A stretch of DNA of 64,000 nt from Quillaja saponaria (Eukaryota > Streptophyta > Magnoliopsida > Fabales > Quillajaceae): contig CM055612.1 of NCBI GenBank assembly GCA_029379385.1, forward strand, positions 868,001 to 932,000, in the 5' to 3' direction. Positions 24,805 through 37,200 of the stretch are shown here, piece by piece (positions within the stretch are counted from its first letter, which is position 1; every line of letters starts with the position of its first letter). Made by a program: the position numbers and the translations under genes. The notes beneath the pieces are model-generated. The model did no database searches and was not told the DNA's origin. It saw nothing but the letters and a program-made list of their open reading frames with translations.

Positions 24805-25769
24805 TTAGAATATACCCTTCAAAGTTTTAATAATATAATTAGCCTTCTTTTTCTCTTTGCTGCATCTGTGTTGTTCACAAAAGCTCGCTATCAAATTCCA
24901 TCCTTTTCCTATATCATCATCATGATCTTCATGTATTCCAACCCCATTATTTTGATCCTTGACTGCTTCCTGTTCCTGTTCCTCTTCCTGGTCACATAGA
25001 ACACAAACAGATGAATAATTACTAAGTAGTAATTAAAAATAAAACAATTTATGAAACACATATAATTCTAAAAATAAGATTACCTTACAAAAGTTGAGAC
25101 CAGTTACATGAGTAAAAAACTCGAACAACTTGGAATTGTTCTGAGCAGATGGTAGCTGAAGATGGAAGTGGAACATGACCAATGATCGAATGCTAATGAA
25201 CAGCAAACCAACACCAAGCAGTACACTTTTTTCCATGGTAAGTGCAGAGATCAATACGGAGAATGTAATGACGTGAACTAAAAGGGCAACCTTGGAGTTG
25301 ATCTGAAATTAAAGGGTTAAATAATAATAAAAAGAAAAAAGAAAATTAGACCATATATATGACATAAAATTCAAATAATTAATTAAGGCTCATCTTCTCT
25401 ATAAAATTTACATATTTGTTTAAAATAGTTAATTATTTTTAATTAATGAATGGCTGAATTAATCAAAAACTGATTATTACCTCAGGATTTGTCTTCGAAT
25501 CCTTAAGTAATTCCGGTCCCCAAACTGATAACTGAAACAAATTTACCAGATGTGCTAGCACCATATATCCGATGGCATGAGAGAAGTTTTTTTCCACAGT
25601 AAATTTACTGACCAGGCAAAATATTAAAGTGGCGAGACTCGAAACAAAATCCTTGCAAAAATTACAGAAAGGTAAATTAGAGGTTTCTTAAAATAAAATT
25701 TATATTTTACACTAAGCTTAGAATATTTCTTTGTATCAGTAAGTTTTGTATGCCTACCAGAAATTCCAT
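24805..25769 (-). CDS. Unrecognised small four-helix membrane protein
   Basis: A four-exon model (25769-25758, 25651-25481, 25302-25084, 24987-24805) gives a phase-consistent protein of 194 residues beginning MEFLDFVSSLATLIFCL. Exon 1 codes for only four residues. Four hydrophobic segments are visible at roughly residues 5-20, 28-48, 63-83 and 86-106. A C-terminal cytosolic-looking tail follows, rich in Glu/Gln and Asp (EEEQEQEAVKD, HEDHDDD) and then Lys. I do not recognise the family. All splice sites are GT-AG, and frames close at each join, which argues for a real gene; the very short first exon is the weakest part. Confidence 0.65.
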
Positions 25770-26242
25770 TTAGTTATTGTCAAAGAGAGTGATACAAATA
25801 CAAGCGAATACATGCGCCGCCGCAAAGCCAAAAGAAAATAACAATTTGACTACACCGCTCTATTGCATGGTCAGGAAACCTATATTTGTAGTACTTCTTA
25901 AGCTGATTGTCTTCTTCGCAAAGTAAATTCCTTAATTCGTAGTTTCCTTGTCACCTTCTGTTTCCAGTTGTCGTTAGGCAAATAGTACTTTACTTTTTCC
26001 CCTCTTTTTGTTTGGGTGAAAAGGAATTGTTTAGAGTAATTTTTTTAGGGAAAATTACTTCCAGTTGGACTTCTTGTAATTGGTGGGCTGCACAAGATAT
26101 AGCTTTACGGGCGTGATTTATATGCTAGTTTAGCCCAATTATATATGCTGTTCTTCTAAAAGGTTTTCATCTAAGCCCAATTATGTCCTTCTTGACGCTT
26201 CCATCTCTGTTAAAAAGCAAGTAGATTACGTTGTTGGACAAT
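25770..26242. other. Spacer between the membrane-protein gene and tRNA-Glu
   Basis: This should hold the 5' leader and promoter of the minus-strand membrane-protein gene and the upstream flank of the tRNA. No further feature was seen. Confidence 0.5.
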
Positions 26243-26314
26243 TCCATTGTCGTCCAGTGGTTAGGATATCTGGCTTTCACCCAGGAGACCCGGGTTCAAT
26301 TCCCGGCAATGGAA
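26243..26314 (+). tRNA. tRNA-Glu (anticodon UUC)
   Basis: A complete cloverleaf can be drawn. Acceptor stem TCCATTG (26243-26249) pairs with CAATGGA (26307-26313), followed by discriminator A. The anticodon arm CTGGCTTTCACCCAG presents TTC. The T arm is CCGGG/TTCAATT/CCCGG. No intron is present, and CCA is not encoded, as expected for a nuclear gene. A T-run shortly downstream (26319 onward) is a plausible polymerase III terminator. Confidence 0.95.
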
Positions 26315-26373
26315 AAGTTTTTAGTATTTTTGGGAACAAAATAAGGTCACAAAGTTCTATATTTATATTACTG

Positions 26374-28879
26374 CTAATCTTCAACTTCTATGTCCTTCAT
26401 TTTCTCTTTGTACTCCCTTAACTCCATCTTGTATCTTTCCTTGTCTTTCAAGCCAATATTCTGGTAAACCTGCAGGATCAAAACAAATACAACAAATCAA
26501 CCAAAATCATTGCACTACTTAAAACTCAGTTTACCACTTGGATGACTAAATGCTTCATTTTATTTACCATCCTCTCGTCTGGGCTAAGGCTATTCCATGC
26601 TTGGGCAATCATTTTCGTAAACTCCCTTTCTCTGTTTGGGTATAGAGCTTTGAGCTTGTAATGCTTTTCAGCAAAAAAGAAGTTATACCCACTCCGATTT
26701 GGTTTTGGATAGTTTGGTTCTCCTCTTCTCCGGCTTCTCCTCCTCCTCCTCCTCCTCCTACCAGCACGGCCAGGATTGGGATTGTATGGTACAATTACAT
26801 TGTTACAATGTGATACAGATGTAGAAGGATCCAACTGATCTGGAAGGTAAAGAACTCCTTTAAGAACCTCCAGACCCAGTTTCACAGACACCAAATAACC
26901 ACAATCAAATCTGCCCTCAATCGTGCCCGTAGCTGAAAAGCATGCCGAGTCCATGCCAAGAGTAATAACGAAGTTAGAAATGTCTTGTGAAAACAGAAAC
27001 CAGCATATAGAGAAGCTATTTTAACATGAATACCAGTGGTGACGGAGCATCCACTCCATTCCCGAGATGGCCAATATCTACCTTGACAATACAGTTCTTG
27101 AAAGAACCATATTTATTATGTAATAATTTGGGACAGGATAAAAAAGGATTTGCTTCTATAGTGTCATAGAATTGCCTATACTCAAGCACTTTTCATTTCT
27201 ATTTTCTGTTTTATTCAACGGGAGGAGATTGAGCTGAAGCTTTACATTGCATCAGGTATACCATACGTACAGTGCAAACAGCCAAACACATCTGATTTCC
27301 ATATAAATCCCCAGAGATAAAAGTTATTCTTCCTTTCTGCCTAATTGCTACATACAGGCAAGCATAGTTCAACAACTCTTGCTTCACAACACCATGTTGA
27401 TTTTTGGAGTAAAACTTTCATACTAATCCCGCAAAAAAGTTTTGCACGAGACTATAGTCATGAATATAAAGGACACCAACCACTTGTGAGGATTAAGAAC
27501 AATAACCAATAATTTGGCATTGAAAGTTGTAGTAGTTGTTGTTATTTTAGTATAGTATTAGACCAAAACAAAAATGAATTCCTGGACCACAGCCATAGTC
27601 TACATAACAACATATCTGTGGCCCTGGGGGACAAACCAGTGAAAATGGAGAATTGGAGATTATAAGGATAACTAGATTCACAACATTGACCCTACCAATA
27701 TAAGTAATTATAAGAAGGATCATAATCTAAGGGCAAACAGTTTATAATAATCCATAAACCGTTGTTTAAGGCAGAAGAGTAACTAATTAATAGCCTTACA
27801 TATATTTGGTGGTCTATGGCTGCAGTCGATCTTCTCCTTATCTATTTTATAACTTCCGGAAAGAGTGGAATTGTGGCTTAGTTCCTATAGAAAAGAAAAA
27901 GAAAGAAAGAAGGGATTGTGGCTTAACTACCTTCCATATGTGAATCAGGACAAAAATTTATTGGCTTCGGAGAATATTCGACAATAGCTAAGTCAGGTCT
28001 CCATGAATGGTTGCTGACAGGAAATGCAGCTGCAGGGCAATACAGTCGGGTTCATACAAATTATACATTGTGTACATAGAATTAGGGAGAAAAGAAACCA
28101 AATTCTGAGATTAATAATAAGGGGTTATGTCCTAATTAATAAAGAATGTAGTTAAGGAAGAAAACATGAAAATAAATAAAGAGTCTTTCAGTCAAATACC
28201 TGGTGGAGTATACACAGCGCCCTGAACCTTAAAGAAGTAAACACGTTCATAATGGTATAGAAGATTGAAGTAGTGTTTCCTTAATACAAAAGAAGCACTT
28301 GTTGTTGTAGGAGAAAACATGAATACATGACCCACTTCCCTCCATTTCTTCTCTGCAACAACCTACAATTTTTGTTTTTTCCCCGACATCAATGCCTTTC
28401 TTAGAGTTTTAACATGTAACAACAATGTGTGTACGGTTGAAGTAGTTATAGAACCAAAAAGCCAACCTTCTCAAAACCACCTCTTCTTGTAACCTCTACG
28501 TATAGAATATGCAAATCAAGTTCCTTTCCTCCAATGACATGAATCCTTGAAAAGAATGAGGAAAAGAAAGACAGATTTAAAAACAAAAACCCATGAATCA
28601 GAAATAAACCCTGATATTTAAGAATCTAATAAATAAATAAATAAATAACCAATAAAAATTTAAATTAAATAAGATTTGGATGAAAATTACTAATAAGCAA
28701 GAATTAGTGCAAAGATTGAGGTTTTACATAAATTTGATACCCATAACAGAGTGAAAGCGCCTGAGTGTGTCCCAGAAAACAATTGGGTCTTTAACAACAT
28801 CCTCATGAGAAGCAAGTGGAGCAGGATAATGCTTAGTTTCCATATCATCCAAACTCTTGTTTAGCGACAATGGCGACAT
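26374..28879 (-). CDS. ARID-HMG box DNA-binding protein (HMGB9/10/15-like)
   Basis: Predicted 317-residue nuclear protein of the plant-specific family that joins an AT-rich interaction domain to one HMG box. Coding exons: 28879-28728, 28545-28467, 28362-28200, 28029-27931, 26932-26568, 26469-26374. The ARID spans roughly residues 30-125, with DPIVFWDTLRRFHSVMG and VTRRGGFEKVVAEKKWREVG. The HMG box lies at about residues 238-305 (PKPNRSGYNFFFAEKHYKLK, then IAQAWNSLSPDERMVYQNIG). Between them is an arginine tract of eight Arg, Ser and three Arg, encoded by a purine-rich trinucleotide repeat. The protein ends soon after the HMG box in a short acidic tail (DIEVED), much shorter than in HMGB15 as I remember it. 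The frame is open upstream of the chosen ATG, but that stretch is hydrophobic and unlike the family, so the start at 28879 is preferred. Confidence 0.92.
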
Positions 28880-30957
28880 ATTCGGACCGGTGACTCTTTC
28901 ACGGTGGCCGGAAAGTGAAGAAAACACCAAAGGGTGAAAGTTAAAACTTAAAAAGGATGTTTTGAAAGGAAATGACAGATAGATAGTAAGTATTAATGTA
29001 AAAATAATAAAGAAGATATGATGATTCCAAGATAAGATTGTAATTAAGGGATAGCAAGTCTGACCAAAGCTGAGAAAAATTAAAGAAAAGAGTTGGACGC
29101 GTGGGATGTAACGGTTAAGCAAAATTGGCTTTTTTCTGCTAAGAATTTGAATGACCAATTACTGTGCGATAGTACTAAGCTAAGGTAAGTAAGGAAGGGC
29201 TTTATTTAATTTTTTTTTTCAGAGGCTCTGTTAATAATTACACGCCTCTACTTTCTCTCTTTTCTTCCTCTCGTGTCATTCAGAAGCCTGACATATCCCT
29301 GAGATGAAGGCTACTATTCCTCTCTTTAATTATCCAGTGCACAAACGTTGACATGAACTTGGTGTTATGGCTTTGGAAAGTCTTGCCGTACATCTGATGG
29401 AAGATATTATGCTAGAAATAAATAGAAAATGATGCATTTGATTTTCTATTATTTTTTGGTTAACATGGTGCATTTGATTTGAGCGGTATAAACTGGATCC
29501 GTCCTTCTATTCAATTGCAGATATCGGACCAAAAAATAGGTCATAAGGAATTACTCCTGGGTTTCGTGAGTTCGTGGAACCGTGGGTCCCCCATATTTAT
29601 CTATTGAAACTTGTATTAGGCTATTAGCCTTCCATGCAAGAATCTCCAGTAAGTCATAAAAATAATGATTAAATTGTTTACAGATTGCTGACCTGGCATA
29701 TAGGATACAAAATCTTTTTGAGAGATAAAGGAAGAATAAGGGATGAATGGCTTTTATTTTTTTTCCTTTTCTTTTTTCCATTGTAAAATTTGAGTGCCTG
29801 GAATGATAAGCAGGCCACATCTGTTCAGAAGTTTATGGCCCTTGCTAATTGCTATTGCTACCTAGTACCTACAACATATTTGTTTGCTTCAGAAATTGGG
29901 CTTATAAATCATTTTGTTGTTTGCCTCCGAGGGTGTGGTGTTTCATTCTTCTCCGGTTTACGTTTGTGTGACAGCAGCCACCGTAGTTTGTAACCAAATA
30001 GGAAGTTGTTAATAGGAATCTATTAGGGGCTTGGGCTAGTGTATGATTCTCGCTTTAGGGGTGCCAGAGGTCTCCAGTTCGATTCTTGGAATTTCCCCTT
30101 CTTTTGCATATGGTGATCTACAACCGCTGGAATTCTTTGACAATGACTTATTTTCTTGTAGTTATAGAATGTTCTATCCTATAACAATGACTTTCTCACC
30201 AAAATGCGATCTCTTGTTTTCATTTTTAATAATCAGTTTTCAATAAATTAACAAAAGTAATATTTTAGGAGAAAAATCTTATATTATGTAGTTCAAGATT
30301 TAGTGAGTGTTCATAGTTCATGCATATCAATCAATCAATTTAAAATTCATTATTGATTAGTAAAACTGAAAATAAGTCCTAAGAATTTATCACATCACTA
30401 TTTAAAATTCGCACTGCTGTAAGCAACATTACAAAGGGTAATGTAATTTGTTATTGTTTTAGTAACATAGAATTAAATCTAAATTAAAAACCCGGCCCTT
30501 TTAACAGAGAAGAGACAGTTAATTACCCAGAACTATGCTTTACTCTCCAGATTGCTCCAATCTGGGTCTCTGTTCTCTGCATGTAAAGGACAAGCCCAGG
30601 GATCAAAAGAATCCCAAATATGTATTGCATGCTGTCTAGAAAGTCAGATTAGATGAAAATGTGTCCATCTCTATATCCATATATATAACGCTGCCCGAGT
30701 TTTGAGTCAGTCCTTTTCAAATCCAAAAGGCTCCAAAAATCAGAACAAGAAGATGCTTGAGAATATACCTCTTTGACCACACCGGCACCGCGACCTCTAA
30801 CGCCGTCTGAATTCTATGTCTTTCTCTGAAACCCATTCGGATAAGCACCACATATCTGACTCGATGTGGGATATAAATATATGGATCCTCCCTCTTAGTC
30901 TATATATTCCATATATAATTATACAATACCATACACTACTATATATATTTATTAATT
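28880..30957. other. Spacer between ARID-HMG and CRAL-TRIO genes
   Basis: Divergent spacer containing the 5' flanks of both neighbours and the tRNA-Pro relic at 30026. AT-rich TATATA stretches lie just before 30958 (around 30900-30950). No other exon chain was seen. Confidence 0.5.
30026..30098 (+). pseudogene. Degenerate tRNA-Pro (UGG-type) relic
   Basis: The order of elements follows a nuclear tRNA-Pro: GGGGCTTGGGCTAGTG as acceptor and D arm, TATGATTCTCGCTTT as the anticodon-arm side, then AGTTCGATTCTTGGAATTT and CCCC as T arm and acceptor 3' side. Defects are a shortened D loop, inserted or changed bases in the anticodon loop (CTTTAGGGGTG where CTTTGGGTG is expected) and mismatched T and acceptor stems. 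It is therefore called a pseudogene or tRNA-derived relic. Confidence 0.7.
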
Positions 30958-31842
30958 ATGGTAATGAATAGGTCTTCTTCTTTAATTATGTCTCCTTTTG
31001 ATCAAGCAAAGCTCCTAGACAAACATCAAGTTTTCACGATTCAAGGCCGTGACAAACATGGGCGTAACATACTTTGTGTAATCGGCAAGTTCTTCCCAGG
31101 TAATTAAATTAAGAAATAAAATTAATTATTATTTGTTTGAATTTCAACCTGGCATCAAATTTACATCCTTAATTTATATATGGAATATAAATGTGCCTGT
31201 GAAATTTTGGTGATATCAATCAGCAAGGTTTGTGAGCGTGGAGGTCTTGAATAAGTATTTGGAGGATAAAATATTCGCCGAGTTAGGGGACATGCCGTTC
31301 ACTGTGGTGTACGTGCATACCGGTGTTCAACGGTGCCAGAATTTTCCTGGAATGTCAGCCTTACGTTCAATCTACGATGCTATTCCGACCAACGTCAAAG
31401 ACAATCTGGGGGCTGTTTATTTCGTCCACCCTGGTGTACAGACGAGGCTCTTCTTTGCCACCGTTGGTCGTTTCCTTTTCAGCGGAGGGTAAGAATTAAT
31501 CCCTTTCCTTAACTCTATCCTATCATTAACGCGTGAGTTACACGCCCTGGCTGATACCTATTCCTAAATCCTAACCAACGGCCTCATGTTTCTGATTTTG
31601 TGGCAAGCAGGTTGTACTCGAAACTTAAGTATGTAAATAGGGTGGAGTTTCTGTGGAACCATGTGAAGAAGAACGAGATGGAGATACCAGATTTTGTGTA
31701 TGACTATGATGAGGAGCTCGAGAACCGTCCGATGATGGACTACGGATTAGAAAGCGATCATCCACGAGTCTATGGGGGACGTGGTAGTTCACCGTGGGTG
31801 GACTCCCCAGTTTCCATGTATTCCATGAGGTGTATTGCTTAA
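30958..31842 (+). CDS. Small CRAL-TRIO (Sec14-like) domain protein
   Basis: Predicted 212-residue protein that is almost entirely a CRAL-TRIO/Sec14-type lipid-binding fold, of the short plant type related to ganglioside-induced differentiation-associated protein 2 (Arabidopsis At4g35750-like, from memory). Coding exons: 30958-31099, 31224-31488, 31611-31842. Visible hallmarks are QGRDKHGRNILCVIGKFFPA near the N-terminus, the central FTVVYVHTGVQ and VKDNLGAVYFVHPGVQTRLF strands, and FSGGLYSKLKYVNRVEFLW. There is no N-terminal CRAL-TRIO-N helical domain or membrane segment. The likely role is binding a hydrophobic ligand in the cytosol; the ligand is unknown. A second ATG two codons downstream of the first could also serve as start. 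Confidence 0.88.
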
Positions 31843-32587
31843 GAGACTTGAGGATGTCCGTTTCTCTGGTAAATATAGTAGAAAAGGAAGGTAGCTTCTT
31901 CCTTGATGGTCACACTCACTGGCAATATACAATTTCCAATTTGAAAAGCAAAAAAAAAACCTTTGACGTGGAGCTGGAGTTCGGGTGTAACTAGGCCCTA
32001 GCTTGGTGCTCTGCCAATAGATATTTTTACTTTTATGAATGCAAGTATGGACATGTTAGGGATGAATACGAGACCTACTGCTTGTCACGGTAAGTATTTC
32101 TGCTTTTTTTCATATCTATTTTCTATTTTTCTGCTTGGTAATTTATTTTATTCTTGGTCAAAAGGCAATATATTAAAAACTAGAACAGAAACCTACACCA
32201 AAGTTGTGTCTTGAAAATGAAAAAATGTCAAATTTCCTCAATAGTAGAAACCAGCTTCATAATCTTATTATTTTCATTATCTCACCTGTCTCTAGAGACG
32301 AACAGGACTAAGTACCAATAATTCACTATAGGGCAAAGATTTTATCAATATCATGCAGTTTATGCTAATAAGAGGCTGCAAATAAATAAAAGAATCATAA
32401 ACAGATGAAGATTTTGAACAATCAAATTATGTCTTACTCTAAAACTCACGCATACACTATCACAGTTCCAGAGTTACCATTAATATGCATCTTATATATC
32501 AAGTATGAATTAACACCCATGTGTCAGTGTGACTCAAAACAAAAATGAATCTGGCAACCAAAAGAAGAATCATCTTATTTTTTTTTA
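31843..32587. other. Spacer downstream of the CRAL-TRIO gene
   Basis: It should contain the 3' untranslated regions of the CRAL-TRIO gene and of the convergent minus-strand gene. No other feature was seen. Confidence 0.5.
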
Positions 32588-32978
32588 CTATTCCTTCTCA
32601 ATGTACAGATAATCACAAAATTCGACTGTAGCATAATCCACAAAAACTTTTAATTTTTGAAGAAACTTTTTCTGGGTGTCTATCCTTTTCATACAGTACA
32701 GTAACTCATCATGCTCCAAGAGAACAATATGTGAATCATCACCTACAACATTTAAATCATACTGTCATAGTGAAGATCTAGATACCATTGGCTAATAACA
32801 ATCCTTTCCCTGAGTGCACCAAATATTGCATATCAGGGATTTTTGAGAAAAGCATCCGTGAGAGAACTGCAAGGGCGCTTCCCGTAGATTGAGAAAATGG
32901 GTTTTGTGGTTTGAGAGATTGAACAAGGCCACCTTGGATTGGTTGGACCTGGATTGAGACTGGGGAAGCATGAGCCAT
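32588..32978 (-). CDS. Unrecognised small two-exon protein
   Basis: Two minus-strand exons join in phase: 32978-32786, ending AAT G before GTATCT, and 32742-32588, beginning after TTGTAG. The product has 115 residues from the ATG at 32978. The middle and end look genuinely coding: VLSRMLFSKIPDMQYLVHSG, then GDDSHIVLLEHDELLYCM and KFLQKLKVFVDYATVEFCDY. The N-terminal part is Pro/Gln/Ser-rich. I do not recognise the family. The ATG at 32978 has a poor context. A better-placed ATG (AGG before, GCT after) at 33145 opens another frame (MAVDWTQVPPETISSSSISK), so an additional small intron joining it to this frame is quite possible. Confidence 0.5.
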
Positions 32979-34224
32979 GGGAGTTGTGGAGGTAGGTGAC
33001 GAGGAGTGTTAGGAACAGATCCAGGATCGGTAGCTGTGTCACACCGCACGGAATCGAAGGTAATCGTTGTAGATACAAAGGTTTTTTTTGATATTGATGA
33101 TGATGATATTGTTTCCGGCGGGACTTGGGTCCAGTCAACAGCCATCCTTTTTCCTATTTCCCCAAATTTCTCCCGTTCCACGAAAAAATGAGTGGTCAAT
33201 TACTCAATTTTTTTTTTCCGGCGGTGGTTTTTTGGGCCACACTTCACTGAACTTTAGCCCTAAAGTTTAATCAAGCTGCCAGATCATGGGCCAATGACCC
33301 ACAAGAAATGAGATTATTCTTAACATTTAAGCCGAGTAGAAACGCGTTCAATTGGTACCTGAATCCTGAACCGAGTCTCCTTCCTCCTCCTCTCAAATAA
33401 AGCCGATGTCTAGAAACAGAACCGCGCTCAATTGCTTCCTTCGTCCTTCATAACTCATAAGCTTGAACCAAAGCCAGACACCTCGCTAATCGCTATACAT
33501 CCTTAACTGGAACCGTCCACGTGTCCGAAGATAACCCACTTTCTAGTCATTGCCGTTAAACTCGTTACAAGTGTCCTAGCAAAAAAAAAAAACTCGTTAC
33601 AAGTGACTTCAAGCTCACCATTTCAGAATTCTAATTCCGCACCAAATCTGAATTCGGCGTTTAGCGAGTCAGCGACTCAGCGTGCGACTGTTTTAACGTT
33701 GAATATGAATACTGTGTCTCTCCCATTTCTAAAGCTGATTCCTTTTTTCCCATTCCTTTTCTGTTCTCCTTTTTCTTTCCTATATGCCATTGTGAAATTT
33801 AGAATTGGTGGCTGTCACTGAGTGATCAAATTGCTTACTGCAAAAAATTTAATATTCTCTGATCTTTCTTTTTCATCTTATGGACGGAACTGTGTGATTC
33901 CAATTCGGTGGACGCTGAAGAATCTTTTACTTTTTTACTTATTAATAGGCTGAACACGCATTGGCAACGCACGCTGCGAACGTAAACTTAGACTGTATGT
34001 GTTTCCATTTGATCCTGGATATCTTAGGGTTTACATTGGTTTTTAACATTGGTATTCAGCATTTTTGTTGGCTCTGTTAGATTCCCTGATTCTTGCTGGA
34101 AATGTTTCTCTAAAAGTGGAAATTGTAATTCTTTTTGGTATGTCTGCCGTATTTTAAATTGTGGATGCAGGTTACCAATTTCCAATTTCTCGATCAGACG
34201 TCCCAGACTTTACTTTGAGTTGAT
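32979..34224. other. Divergent promoter region and probable AMY2 5' leader
   Basis: The minus-strand gene at 32588 and the alpha-amylase on the plus strand diverge from here. The part nearest 33145 may include a first coding exon of the minus-strand gene. The stretch from about 33600 to 34224 probably contains the amylase 5' untranslated region, perhaps with an intron. Motifs were not assigned. Confidence 0.45.
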
Positions 34225-37200
34225 ATGGGCAACATGAACAATGTACATCTCTTTCAACTTCTTTGCTCAATTATAATATACGAGCCCGTGTTTCATTTTC
34301 TTGCTTTAATGTATCTTTTATTGATAATCAGGGTCCTTACGAAAATCAACAAATTGATATAGGTATGTTTTTCCCTTTCTCAATTCCTCTTGATTTCTTT
34401 TGTACATATTGTATCTGATTAATACATTAATATACTTCTGAATTGGCATAGTAGAGTTCAGTGAATTTTTAAATCATGTTATGCATCTCATTCCAAGAAT
34501 CTTAGTTCCCAGCCTGTGGTTATGTCAAACTCTTTACAACAATGATATGAGAAAAAGAAAACAAGAACACTGTTAATCAGAATGAAGGGACCTAGGTTCT
34601 CATATTAGATGTTATATTAAGAACATGCTGTTTTTGATAAAGTAGTGTTCCTTTTAATTAATCTAAATATTTTCCTGAACATTCATGGCAGGTGCAATTG
34701 TTCGGAATGGAAAAGAAATCCTCCTTCAGGTATATTTATTAGTTGTGGTATCTGTTTATATATTTTTGTTAACAGAATCTTATTTCTTTCTTAGTTGAAC
34801 TGTATTTACTTTCTAACTTGTGCGGTGGTTTTCTTTTCTATATTGTTTATTTGCTGTTCTTTCCAACTTTGATATTGTATTCAGAACTTTTATGATCGAT
34901 ACGATTTCCTATTTCCTTATTTGAACTGAACTTCTTGTGAACCTGACTGTATTTGGTTATACGCATGTATAACATACTAGATCGCAGTTCTAAGCCCGCT
35001 AAGATCTTTAAATCCAGTAGATTTAACAAAACAGCTGCTCTGCAGGCATTCAATTGGGAATCTCACAAAAATGATTGGTGGAGAAACATAGAAAGCAAAG
35101 TTCCTGACATTGCAAAATCTGGATTTACTTCAGCATGGTTGCCACCAGCAACTCATTCCTTCTCTCCTGAAGGTTCTCTTTTTTTTTTTTTGACCTTACT
35201 CTCCTGAAGGTTGGAGGCATAACTTTAAATAATCTACCAATCTAGCTTGATGTTTTATCTTTCACACAATACCTGGAAGGACAAATCTGACATCTTTCTT
35301 GTCATTTTGCCTCTCTTATAGGTTACCTGCCACAGAACCTTTACTCCCTCGATAGTTCATATGGTTCTGAGCACCTGTTAAAAGCTTTGCTTCAAAAAAT
35401 GAAGCAATACAAAGTTAGACCAATGGCTGACATAGTTGTCAATCATCGTGTTGGGACAACCCAAGGACATGGAGGAATGTATAACCGTTATGACGGAATT
35501 CCTTTGTCATGGGACGAATGTGCTGTAACATCATGTACTGGTGGACTGGTATGATAATTATATTCGGTATATATTCACTGCCTTCAAATGATGTTGCAAT
35601 CTGCGTGTATATTTCTCTTAACATGTCAACATTGATCATTGCAGGGTAAACGAAGCACTGGGGCCAATTTCCATGGGGTTCCGAATATTGATCATAGTCA
35701 AGATTTTGTACGAAAGGATATCGTAGCATGGCTTCAGTGGCTACGCAATAGTGTAGGCTTTCAGGATTTTCGTTTTGATTTTGCAAGAGGGTAAATATTC
35801 TGGTTTCTTTTGGAAGTTAATTTTGCCTTTCCTGTTTCTTATTTTTCTTAAAATGCTTATGATAGATGGACTTTTTTGTGTGTCAATTTAGTTATTCACC
35901 AAAATATGTGAAAGAATACATTGATGGAGCTAAACCATTATTTTCTGTTGGGGAGTACTGGGATTCTTGCAACTACAATAGTTATGGTTTGGACTACAAT
36001 CAAGGTACAATACTTTATCTTTTGGTTTTTATGCACCAAACAGAGTTGATAAGATAAAGTTATCAGGGCCTGTAATATCAAACATTTTGTTTGGATCTCT
36101 GATTCTGTGGATATTGTGGTCTGATAATTTTCTGCAAAAATGAAAAAAAAGGCTCTGTCTCGGTTTATTTTGTAACTTATTCCTGCATGTAGTCAGAAGA
36201 AGATTCACTATCCAACTGAAGTATCATTTTCTGTTATTCTGAACAATTTTCTGACTTCTCTATTTAGTGATTTATAAGCATAAATCTTTCGATCTAGCAT
36301 GCGTTGTTTTCATGTTATTCATTGCCTGCAGACAGCCACAGACAGCGGATAATCAATTGGATTGATGGCACAGAAAAGCTTTCAACTGCATTTGATTTTA
36401 CTACCAAGGGAATTCTGCAGGTACTTTTCGACAAGCTATGCATTGAAATTGGGGTTGACATTGAAATAGATATTTTCTTTAATTTTCTACCTTTTTTTGG
36501 GGGGTGGGGGGTGGGAGGGAGGAGGTGGTACTTTAATGTTTAAATAAGATATTCGCATTAATAAAAAGATGCAGTAAACAACCAGTTAATTTTTTATCTC
36601 ACTGAGGTAAATATTTAGTCAACATGTTTAATTTTCTTCTCTTAAGAGTTGGGTTTTTCATTGGAAATTAACTTAAGTTAATAAATATACTTCTTCATTT
36701 CACATATCAAAGTTGAAAAAAAATAAAAGATATTGATTCTATGATCTCTAAGTAGGAAGCTGTCAAGGACGAATTTTGGCGTCTACGAGACCCTCAAGGG
36801 AAGCCACCAGGTGTAATCGGATGGTGGCCTTCAAGGGCAGTCACTTTTCTAGACAACCATGATACAGGCTCAACACAGGTACTGAATGCTCTTAGTCGTG
36901 GTCGAAAATGATGCACTGAGTTCATTCCTGCACCAGGTCACAGTCTTACTTATTTTGCAAATGAAGTTGGGTTTCAAAAGTAGTTTCTTCTGCATATCAA
37001 GTACATTTGTTCTGTAGATTGAATCGCAGGCAATCCAAGAGCCATTTTAAGTGATGATTGCTAACAGACTTCCTTTTTTTCAAAGTTCTACATAAATAGA
37101 AGTTACTAATTAAACTATAATGACTTCCATAGTTTGATCAGAAATTCTTCTGAGCTGTGACATGGCAGTTACAGGTCATGGTTGGGCTGGATTGTGCCTA

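Noticed and set aside
28880..29158. N-terminal extension of the ARID-HMG protein with hydrophobic stretches
   Set aside because: The frame is open to 29158, but the residues are phenylalanine/leucine-rich and unlike the family, whose N-terminus is soluble. The ATG at 28879 fits better.
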